The position numbers and the translations under genes were made by a program. Source: Reyranella sp. (lineage in GTDB: Bacteria; Pseudomonadota; Alphaproteobacteria; Reyranellales; Reyranellaceae). From it: a DNA stretch of 64,000 nucleotides. How positions within the stretch are numbered: the stretch's first letter is position 1; each line of letters starts with the position of its first letter. The stretch spans positions 27,498-91,497 of the forward strand of contig JALHMO010000003.1 of assembly GCA_022844015.1 (NCBI GenBank), written 5' to 3'. Below the pieces are notes generated by a model. That model was not told the DNA's origin. It saw only the letters and a list, made by a program, of their open reading frames with translations, and ran no database searches. Below are positions 17,173 through 24,242 of this stretch, piece by piece.

Positions 17173-17984
17173 GCGCGCTTCTCCGCGCGTGGCACCAGGG
17201 CAAGAACGCGCAGTGGGCTGCCCGACCCTCGCCGGATCTTGAGCGGCGCCGCCAGGATCACCGCGCCGGTCGGCGGCAACCGGTCGAGATTGGCCAGGCA
17301 CTGCAGCCCGTACCGGCCCTTGCCGTGCATGTAAAAGTGCGCCGGATACGGCGGGTTGAAATGGAACGCCTGCCCCGCGTCGGTGCCGATCGTCTCGGTG
17401 CCGAGGCCGTGCAGGTCGCGCTGCTCGACCAGGAAGCGCACGACCTCGGGACACGGGCCCGGCGTATGCTGGCCGTCCTCGCGCATGTTGACGTAGTCGC
17501 GGCCGCTGCGCTTCGACCAGTCGGTGCGCAGCAGCACCCAGCTGCGCGGCGGGATGCGCCCGTGCAGGATTTCCCAAGCCTCGACGTCGGCGACCGTCAG
17601 CTCGTAGTCGGCATTGGCGGCCGACTGCTGCGAGATGTCGATCACGACGGCCGGCGCGATGAAGTTGGCGACCGGGATGGTGTCGACGGAATTCTCGGGC
17701 AGGTCCTTGCCCGAGATCCAGTGCACTGGCGCGTCGAAGTGCGTGCCGGTGTGCTCGCCCATGGAGATGTTGTTCCAGTACCAGGCGGACCCGCGTTCGT
17801 CGTAGCGCGACACCTCCTCCATGCGGAATGGCGCGCACTGGCCGAGCTCGGGCGGCATCACGATGGTCGGAAAATCGGGCGACAGCGTGTGGGTGAGATC
17901 GACGACCTCGATCTCGCCGGCCGCGATCGCGCCGGCAAAAGCGAGCAGGTCTGGAGAGGCTATTGCGTTCGCGGTCGTGGTCAT
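17169..17984 (-). CDS. Cyclase-family metal hydrolase, probable isatin hydrolase
   Basis: This is 271 residues of the cyclase/kynurenine formamidase fold. The metal site HTGTHFDAPVH is intact (H78, H82, D84, H88), with the VVDLTHTLSPDFP entry strand near residue 27. Isatin hydrolases, Mn-dependent enzymes that open isatin to isatinate in indoleacetate degradation, belong to this family. The surrounding Rieske dioxygenase, indolepyruvate oxidoreductase and anthranilate genes make that the best guess. A kynurenine formamidase would also feed anthranilate but would need kynureninase, which is not in the window. ATGA overlap with the upstream gene. Confidence 0.8.
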   Translation of the reverse strand: MTTTANAIASPDLLAFAGAIAAGEIEVVDLTHTLSPDFPTIVMPPELGQCAPFRMEEVSRYDERGSAWYWNNISMGEHTGTHFDAPVHWISGKDLPENSVDTIPVANFIAPAVVIDISQQSAANADYELTVADVEAWEILHGRIPPRSWVLLRTDWSKRSGRDYVNMREDGQHTPGPCPEVVRFLVEQRDLHGLGTETIGTDAGQAFHFNPPYPAHFYMHGKGRYGLQCLANLDRLPPTGAVILAAPLKIRRGSGSPLRVLALVPRAEKRA

Positions 17985-19222
17985 GAGCCGAGCTCTCGTT
18001 CGAGGGCCTTGGGGTTGACGGCGAGCCGCGCGCGGATGTCCTCGGCGATGTCGCCCACGAAGACGTCTTCCAGTCCCTGCCGCAGCGCCTGCACCACCGC
18101 ACGGCCGAGCGCCGACGGGGCGAGCTTGGGTGGCGGCACCGCCTGGTACCATTCGGTCTCGAGCGGGCCGAAGAAGACGTTCACCACCTTGACGCCGCCC
18201 GGCCGCAGCTCCGCGCGCAGCGACTGCGCCGCCGACAGGCAGGCCGCCTCGGTGGCCGAGAAGGCGCCGTAGGCCGGCCAGCTAGCGAGAGCGAACACCG
18301 ACACCAGGTTGACGAAGGCGGCAGCCGAGTTGATGCCGTCGGCGCCGCGTGCGCGAAGCACCGGCCCGAACGCCTGGGCGATCCGCATCAGGCCGAGATA
18401 GCGGACCTCGAGCTCCTCGCGTGCCACCGTAAGGCCCTTGCGCTCGACGATGCCGCCGGTGCGCACGTGCTCGGCGGTGTTGACCAGGATGTCCACGCGC
18501 GGCGCGAACTCGCCGGCGCACTCGTTGACCGAGATCGTGTCGGTGAGATCGAGCACCACGATCTCGACACGCTCGAGCTTGCGCAGCCGCTCCTCGCCGG
18601 GGAACGGCTTCCACGGGTCGGCGACTCCGACGAACACGATGCTGGCGCCCGCCTGCGACAGCGCCTCGGCCATCGCCTGCCCCACGGCGGTACGCCCATC
18701 CGTGACCAGCACGCGGCGGTACTTCGGATCGCAGGTGAGCTCGCGCCATTGCGGATCGTCGGCCATGTTCGGCGTGTCCCTGGCCGGCAACGCGATCACG
18801 ATCGCCTGGCCGGACTTGTCGAGCTTCAATTCCAGACGGGTCCGTTCGCCCTCGCGCAGGTCGCCGTGCAGGTGCGCCACGATCGCAGGGCCGGCATCGA
18901 GCAGCACGGTGCCGATGCGCCAGGGCATGCGTTCGCGGAAATAGACGTCGGTCGAGGTGCGGATGGTCGTCTCGGCGAGCAGGGTGCCGCGATTGTCGAC
19001 GTCGCAGAACGGCAGGCTGGCCGACAGGCAGCGCGGGCAGGCATCGCGCGGCGGGTAGACGACGGCGGCGCAGTCGCCGCAGACCTGGAGCTGGAAGCGG
19101 CCCTCGGCCGCCGCCGCCGTGAGGCCGAGCGCCGTGCGGCTGCGTGTGCCCTGCGGCAGCAGCGGGATGCGCGTCTTCTTCAGCGGGTCCTTCCGCTTGG
19201 GACGGCTCAATGGCTCGGTCAT
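17981..19222 (-). CDS. DUF35 (zinc-ribbon/OB-fold) fused to short-chain dehydrogenase
   Basis: A 413-residue fusion. Residues 40-150 are a DUF35 unit: rubredoxin-like zinc ribbon C48xxC51...C62xxC65, then an OB-fold (RGTLLAETTIRTS, GDLREGERTRLEL). Residues 168-400 are SDR-like (VLVTDGRTAVGQAMAEAL), but the usual TGxxxGIG, NAG and YxxxK are degenerate (TDGRTAVG, NTAEHV, YGAFSATE), so dehydrogenase activity is doubtful. DUF35 proteins pair with thiolase-like partners; the adjacent gene is such a partner. Fusion to an SDR is unusual. It overlaps the neighbours on both sides (4 bp each). Confidence 0.87.
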   Translation of the reverse strand: MTEPLSRPKRKDPLKKTRIPLLPQGTRSRTALGLTAAAAEGRFQLQVCGDCAAVVYPPRDACPRCLSASLPFCDVDNRGTLLAETTIRTSTDVYFRERMPWRIGTVLLDAGPAIVAHLHGDLREGERTRLELKLDKSGQAIVIALPARDTPNMADDPQWRELTCDPKYRRVLVTDGRTAVGQAMAEALSQAGASIVFVGVADPWKPFPGEERLRKLERVEIVVLDLTDTISVNECAGEFAPRVDILVNTAEHVRTGGIVERKGLTVAREELEVRYLGLMRIAQAFGPVLRARGADGINSAAAFVNLVSVFALASWPAYGAFSATEAACLSAAQSLRAELRPGGVKVVNVFFGPLETEWYQAVPPPKLAPSALGRAVVQALRQGLEDVFVGDIAEDIRARLAVNPKALERELGS

Positions 19223-20424
19223 GCTTGGCCTCCCGCCAGCAGCGCCGCGCCGCTCGCCAGGCCGCGATCGTAGTTGATCATGCCGAAGCCGGAGGCGAGG
19301 CCGACCTTGGCGTCCGGAACCGTGGCGCCGAGCGCTTCGCCGGTGAGCTGGCGGACCGTCTCGACCAGCCCGAGGAAGCCGCCGGCCGCCCCGGCCTGGC
19401 CGACCGAGAGCTGCCCGCCCGAGGTGTTGTGCGGAAAGCTGCCGTCGGCGGTGAGCGTGTGCGAGCGGACGAAGTCCGGCCCCTCGCCCTTGCCGCAGAA
19501 GCCCAGATCCTCCATCTGCATCATGCAGATCACCGGATAGTCGTCATAGGTTTGCACGAAATCGACGTCGTCGGGCGTGACAGCGGCCATCGCATATAGC
19601 TCGCCGATGTCCATCGCCCAGCCGCCGCGATACTGGATCGGGTCGTCGGGAAAGGCGTTGTGCCGCTCGACCGTGGCGAGCAGCCGCGCCGCCGGCAGTC
19701 CGAGCGACCTCGCCACGTCCTCCTTGCAAACCACGAAGGCCTCGGCGCCCGCGCACGGCATGACGCAGTCGAACAGGTGGATCGGATCGGAAATCGGCCG
19801 CGCGCCCAGGTACTCGTCGAGCGTCAGTTTCTTCTTCATCAAGGCGTGCGGGAAGTGCAGCGCGTTGTCCCGCTGGGCCACGCAGATCTTGCCGAAATCC
19901 TCGCGCGTCGCGCCGTACCGCATCATGTAGTTGCGGGTGATCAGCGCGAAGCTCGCGTTGGGGCCACCCGAGCCGTAGGGATAGACGGCGTCCTGGGCGA
20001 AGCGCGAGAAGGTCGACAGCATGCGCCGGAACGAATCGACCTGGTTGGTGTCGCCGGCGACGCAAACCACGAGCTCGGCGTCGCCGCACTGCACGGCGCG
20101 CGCCGCCCGGCGCAAGGCGACGACGCCGCTGGCGCCGCCCAGCGGCACATGGTCGAGCCAGCGCGGGCTCAAGCCCAGATGCTGGGTAAGGCCGATCGCC
20201 GTGTCGGGGCCGACCGTGAAGCTCGACAGCGAGAACCCGTCGATGTCGCTGCTGCGCAGGCCGGCCCGCTGGACGACCTCGCGGACCGCGCGCCCGACCC
20301 ACCAGTGCGCCGTGTTGGTCGAGTAGCGGCGATAGGGAATCGAGACGGGCGCGCCAACGACGACACCGTCGTAGGGCATGCGCGGCGACGCTTTTCTCGG
20401 ACCTGCCATCACCGTCTGGCTCAT
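19219..20424 (-). CDS. Thiolase-superfamily protein without nucleophilic Cys (Ltp2-like retro-aldolase candidate)
   Basis: About 401 residues with thiolase/lipid-transfer-protein fold: RAVREVVQRAGLRSSDIDGF, the nucleophile loop, and a C-terminal NTSGGQLSVGQAGAAGG. At the nucleophile position, where thiolases have CxSG, the sequence is PLGGASGVVAL, so Cys is replaced by Ala (A98). Loss of this Cys together with a DUF35 partner is the signature of Ltp2-ChsH2-type aldolases, which split beta-hydroxyacyl-CoAs with a tertiary alcohol. It lies between the DUF35-SDR gene and the Rieske beta subunit, with 4-bp overlaps. The assignment as aldolase is inference; the missing Cys is seen. Confidence 0.82.
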   Translation of the reverse strand: MSQTVMAGPRKASPRMPYDGVVVGAPVSIPYRRYSTNTAHWWVGRAVREVVQRAGLRSSDIDGFSLSSFTVGPDTAIGLTQHLGLSPRWLDHVPLGGASGVVALRRAARAVQCGDAELVVCVAGDTNQVDSFRRMLSTFSRFAQDAVYPYGSGGPNASFALITRNYMMRYGATREDFGKICVAQRDNALHFPHALMKKKLTLDEYLGARPISDPIHLFDCVMPCAGAEAFVVCKEDVARSLGLPAARLLATVERHNAFPDDPIQYRGGWAMDIGELYAMAAVTPDDVDFVQTYDDYPVICMMQMEDLGFCGKGEGPDFVRSHTLTADGSFPHNTSGGQLSVGQAGAAGGFLGLVETVRQLTGEALGATVPDAKVGLASGFGMINYDRGLASGAALLAGGQA

Positions 20425-20915
20425 ACGAAAAGCTGGATGCTGCCCAGCGCGGCGTCGCAGTTGACCAGGTCGACGCGCTTGAGGCGGATCCGGATCTGGT
20501 CGGCAACCACCGCGAGGTGATGCGTCGCCCAGGCGGCGTACAGGGTCTGCAAGTCGCCGCGACTCTCGACATAGTGCAGCGGCGTCCAGGTAACGTAGGT
20601 CCTCTCGGCGTCGTTGCGCGCGTCGATCTGTGGCACTTGCAGCACGTGATGGCAGCGACTCCTCGGACTCTGGCTGAACGTGCGATTGCTCTTCAGGCGA
20701 TCGATGCGCAGGCGCAGCAGGAACTTGTCCTCGTACATCAGCGACGTCGTCAGGCGGGGATCGGTCTGGCCCCATTCCACCGGCATCCAGTAGTGGCCGT
20801 CCTCGGTGAACAGGTCGAGCCATGCGTCGAGCTGCTGCTGGTCGAGCAGCCGCGCCTCGCGAATCACGAAATCGATCAGCTGCTGATCGCTCGGCCGAAC
20901 ACACTCCATGATCAC
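20421..20915 (-). CDS. Aromatic-ring-hydroxylating dioxygenase, beta subunit
   Basis: This 164-residue protein has the SnoaL/NTF2-like fold of Rieske oxygenase small subunits: IDFVIREARLLDQQQLDAWL, LFTEDGHYWMPV and the final RIRLKRVDLVNCDAAL are typical. It has a structural role in an alpha3beta3 hexamer with the adjacent alpha subunit, whose stop codon it overlaps by 4 bp. No ferredoxin or reductase gene is next to it, so electron-transfer partners must be elsewhere. Confidence 0.93.
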   Translation of the reverse strand: MIMECVRPSDQQLIDFVIREARLLDQQQLDAWLDLFTEDGHYWMPVEWGQTDPRLTTSLMYEDKFLLRLRIDRLKSNRTFSQSPRSRCHHVLQVPQIDARNDAERTYVTWTPLHYVESRGDLQTLYAAWATHHLAVVADQIRIRLKRVDLVNCDAALGSIQLFV

Positions 20916-22228
20916 AGGCTCAGCGTCATGAACTTTTCCCAGGCGCGGAACTGGTTGCGCATCTGCGATTCCGAGGTGCCGCCGGTCACCATCGTGCGGC
21001 CATCAGCCTCGCCCGGGTCGTAGAGGCGCTGCAGATTGACCCATTCGTTGCCGTCGGCCAGCAGGCCGTCCTGGGCGCGCTCGTAGACCTCGAGATCGTC
21101 GTGGCCGACGACCGAGGTCGGTGCGTTGACCAGCCGGTTGTACATCACCGTACGCTCGAGCAGCAGGTCGGGCGCGCCGACCAGGCGGAACGTCCAGGAT
21201 TCGACCAGCGTGCGGTTGGCCGAGAGCGGCTTGAACAGGCGCAAGAGCTGGATCGGGCCCTTCATCATGAGGTTGGGAAAATAGATCGTGTTGTGGCGGT
21301 TCTCGCCCAGGATCGCCCTGGCGCGCTCCTCGCCGTAGGCCGCCTTCATCTGGTCGAAGTAGCCCGGCACCGCCGAATAGTCGGAATGAATCGAGTGCGC
21401 CACGCCGGTATGGCCGTGGCCGTTGTCCCACACCCTCAGGCCCATGCCCTGGAAGAACTCGTAGGAGCTGACGAACGGGGCATAGATCTCGACCGCCATC
21501 GGCTTCTTCGCCCCGGGCGGCGGCGCCTTCCAGGCGTCGGCGGCGATGCCGGCCGACGATTGATGAACGATCATGGGATGGCAGGCATCGGTCTGGTTCT
21601 CGACCAGGATCTTCCAGTTGCAGTCGTGCATGTAGCGCAGAACGCCGCCGGCCACCTCGAGCCTTCCCTCTGGCGAGCGATCGACCATGTTGTCGATGCT
21701 GGTGAGCGCCTCGCCGAAGAACGCCTCGAAGCCCGGGCCGGCGTCGCTCATCTTGGCGAAGACGAAGCCGCGATAGACGTGGACATGCCGCACCGGCGTG
21801 AGGCCTTGCGCGCCGCGGCTGTCGGCGAACCGTGCCGCATCGTATTCCGCCCTGAGTGGAACGGCAGCCAGGCTGCCGTCCAGGCGGAAGGTCCAGGCGT
21901 GATAGGGGCAGCGCAAGAACTGGCCGGTGTTGCCGCAGCTCTCGCCGGTCAGCCGTGTCCCCTTGTGCGGGCAGCGATTGTAGAACACCCGCACTTTCCC
22001 CGTGGCGTCGCGCACCATGATTGCCGGCTGGGCGCCGATCGTCGTCGCGTAGTAGTCGCCGCTCTTCGGAACCTGGCTGTCGTGCCCGACATAGATCCAG
22101 GTATTTGCGAAGAGATGCTCCATCTCGAGCTCGAACAGCTCCCGGTCGACATAGAGATCACGATGGACCTCGGTCTCGCGCACCAGCGCCGAGATGGCCT
22201 GCCGATTGCCGCGGTACTTGCCGATCAT
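20912..22228 (-). CDS. Aromatic-ring-hydroxylating dioxygenase, alpha subunit (Rieske)
   Basis: A 438-residue oxygenase large subunit. The Rieske 2Fe-2S site is C86-P-H88 with C107-x2-H110. The mononuclear iron site is NQTDACHPMIVH (bridging D214, H217, H222). The mid-region is like salicylate, anthranilate and indoleacetate (IadD-type) dioxygenases. First gene of a leftward operon that continues to 11972. The neighbours (isatin-hydrolase-like, indolepyruvate oxidoreductase) point to an indole substrate such as indole-3-acetate; this is inference from context. The ATG at 22228 is the only plausible start. Confidence 0.93.
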   Translation of the reverse strand: MIGKYRGNRQAISALVRETEVHRDLYVDRELFELEMEHLFANTWIYVGHDSQVPKSGDYYATTIGAQPAIMVRDATGKVRVFYNRCPHKGTRLTGESCGNTGQFLRCPYHAWTFRLDGSLAAVPLRAEYDAARFADSRGAQGLTPVRHVHVYRGFVFAKMSDAGPGFEAFFGEALTSIDNMVDRSPEGRLEVAGGVLRYMHDCNWKILVENQTDACHPMIVHQSSAGIAADAWKAPPPGAKKPMAVEIYAPFVSSYEFFQGMGLRVWDNGHGHTGVAHSIHSDYSAVPGYFDQMKAAYGEERARAILGENRHNTIYFPNLMMKGPIQLLRLFKPLSANRTLVESWTFRLVGAPDLLLERTVMYNRLVNAPTSVVGHDDLEVYERAQDGLLADGNEWVNLQRLYDPGEADGRTMVTGGTSESQMRNQFRAWEKFMTLSL

Positions 22229-22263
22229 GCACCCTCATTCACGACTGGGAGTGCGCTACTCGT

Positions 22264-22652
22264 AGGCGCCAACATTGGTGACACCACCAATGTCCTCATC
22301 CTGAGAGTCTGTGACTTTTTCGATAGTCGTTTTTTGGCGATTGATGAGGTCGCTGCCGCGAACTTTTCTGTCGTCCTGAGCGCAGCGAAGGACCTCATCG
22401 CCGCTTGGTACGAGTGTACTTTGGAACTTCTGGCGATGAGATCCTTCGCTGCGCTCAGGATGACAGGAGAGGGACGACAGAGTTCAATAAAGTCACATCC
22501 TCTGAGGAGGCTGCGGAGCGGCCGTCTCGAAGGATGGGCGACACACGAGATCGTCGGAAATGCGGTGTTGCGGCACCTTCCGTGTTGCCGACCCTTCGAG
22601 ACGCGGCCCAGCGGGCCGCTCCTCAGGGTGAGGGTTCTTTCTATGTTGGCGC
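22264..22652. repeat. Family A palindromic repeat, copy 2, with nested insertion
   Basis: Outer ends AGGCGCCAAC and GTTGGCGCGC bracket a family A unit. The left arm is cut after CATCCTGA and resumes with CTGAGGAGGC at 22502; the 197 bp between are a separate element. The right arm (CCCTTCGAGACG ... CAGGGTGAGG) is intact. Confidence 0.8.
22305..22501. mobile_element. MITE-like element inserted in a family A repeat
   Basis: A 197-bp insert with inverted ends sharing TGTGACTTT, flanked by the direct repeat CTGA (22301-22304 and 22502-22505). Removing it with one CTGA restores the standard CATCCTGAGGAGGC. Inside it carries its own long inverted arms (CCTGAGCGCAGCGAAGGACC against ATCCTTCGCTGCGCTCAGGA). 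It has no coding capacity. Confidence 0.75.
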
Positions 22653-22673
22653 GCGCCCTGTGAAGACTGCCCC

Positions 22674-24239
22674 TCACAGGAAGCTCTCCACCGTCTTGAT
22701 CGTGTCGGCGAAGGCCCGTCCCTCGGCGTCGGCCAGCGCCGACTGGCGCAGCCGGCGAACCCAATCGGCGGCGTCGGCGCGTCCCTCGAGCCGGCGCGCG
22801 ATGGCCATCAGCCGCGAGAAGCGGCCCTCGCCGGCATCGTGCGTGTCGGAGTAGCCTTTGACCAGGCGGCGCGCCTCCAGCAGCTCGACGCCGAGCGCGA
22901 TGTCGCGCGTCGCCGCCACATTCGCCTGATCCAGCCAGGCCGCGATATGCGCCGCCTCGCGGCGATGGCGCAGCGTGCCGCGGCGGAAGCGCCGCCAGCC
23001 TGCCAGGAGATAGAGTGGCAGGAACCAGCCGATCGTGCCGGTCTGGACGCGCCTGCCCCGGTCGACGAAGCGGCGCAGCGCGCCCTGCACCCGCGGGCTC
23101 GACTCCAGCCACAGGCCGATCCCGGCCGGCAGCGTGCCGCACACTTCCTCGATGCGCGGATGCATGAACTCGGTCGTGTAGGCGATCTGGCCGGGCCGCA
23201 ACGCGATCTCGCTGCGCACGCGCTCGAAGCGGCTGCCCCGCGTCTTGAGATCGGCGACGCGGATCACGTCGTCGTAGGCCATTGCCCGGGCGATCTGCTT
23301 GGCGGCGGCGCAGGTCAACGGAAATGCCGTGCTGGCGGATGCCGCCTGCCGCTCGATCGCGGCGAACGCCTCGACGCGATCGAGATACTCGCGGCCGTAG
23401 GCGACGTCCTGGAAATCGACGACGCGCGCGAGCCCGGCGGCCACCATGCCATGCGCCGGTTCGGGAAGACCGCGTGCCCGTTCCACCAGGGAGTCGAACG
23501 CGGCATCGCCGATCGGGCCGAGGACAGGCAGCTTCTTCTTCACACTGCCGGCGGACGGCCGCGCGGCCGGTGCCGTCGGCGACCGCCGCTCGGTTTCCGC
23601 CGCGGCGTAGGCGCGATCGAACGCGCGCAGGCTCGCCTCGACGCCGAGCCTCGCCGCCCGGATCGTGCTTTCGTAGGCCGCGCGCGGGTACGGCAAGGCG
23701 CCGGAGGCTGCCAGGGCACCGAACAGCGCGGCCGAAACGACGCTCTCGGTCTGCTCGGCGATCGTCGCCATGTCGAAGGCCAGGAATTGCTTGCTGGCGG
23801 CCTGGGCCGCCTCATAGACCTTGGCCGGATCGCCGGCACCGTCCCCCGGCACGACCTTCTCGCTGACGGCATAGGCGCGGTGCGCCGAGGCAATCAGCGT
23901 CGTTCGATCGGGTGAAACTAGCCCGCGCTGGATCGCCCGGCCGGCCTCCATGAGCTCGGCACCGATCACGATGTCGACCTCGCCCGGCACGGGCATCAGC
24001 GACAGCACCGGACGCCGGCCCGAGCGATCCGGCGCGATCGTCTCGACATAGTAGATGGTGGCACCGGTGCGCTGGGCGACGCCGGGAACCGAGGTCGCCT
24101 GCGCGACATGGCCCTGGGATTCGACAAGCGCCACGATCCAGTCGACCAGCACGCCGCCGCCCTGCCCGCCCATCGCCAGCACCGCGATGGCGGTCGGCCG
24201 CCGCGTATCGAGGCGCAGAGCGGGCGTCACCGTGTCCAT
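22674..24239 (-). CDS. iorB: Indolepyruvate ferredoxin oxidoreductase, beta-type subunit with C-terminal extension
   Basis: A 521-residue protein. Residues 1-220 are the gamma/beta-type 2-oxoacid oxidoreductase domain (AVLAMGGQGGGVLVDWIVAL, QATSVPGVAQRTGATIYYVE). The C-terminal 250 residues match the DUF6537-type extension found in many proteobacterial IorB proteins. With IorA it oxidatively decarboxylates indole-3-pyruvate, or another arylpyruvate, to the aryl-acetyl-CoA using ferredoxin. It follows iorA with a 3-bp gap. Confidence 0.9.
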   Translation of the reverse strand: MDTVTPALRLDTRRPTAIAVLAMGGQGGGVLVDWIVALVESQGHVAQATSVPGVAQRTGATIYYVETIAPDRSGRRPVLSLMPVPGEVDIVIGAELMEAGRAIQRGLVSPDRTTLIASAHRAYAVSEKVVPGDGAGDPAKVYEAAQAASKQFLAFDMATIAEQTESVVSAALFGALAASGALPYPRAAYESTIRAARLGVEASLRAFDRAYAAAETERRSPTAPAARPSAGSVKKKLPVLGPIGDAAFDSLVERARGLPEPAHGMVAAGLARVVDFQDVAYGREYLDRVEAFAAIERQAASASTAFPLTCAAAKQIARAMAYDDVIRVADLKTRGSRFERVRSEIALRPGQIAYTTEFMHPRIEEVCGTLPAGIGLWLESSPRVQGALRRFVDRGRRVQTGTIGWFLPLYLLAGWRRFRRGTLRHRREAAHIAAWLDQANVAATRDIALGVELLEARRLVKGYSDTHDAGEGRFSRLMAIARRLEGRADAADWVRRLRQSALADAEGRAFADTIKTVESFL

Positions 24240-24242
24240 CGG

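Noticed and set aside
17169..17984. Kynurenine formamidase (kynB) as the primary call
   Set aside because: No tryptophan dioxygenase or kynureninase is in the window, while the indole-type neighbours favour isatin hydrolase; kept as the alternative.
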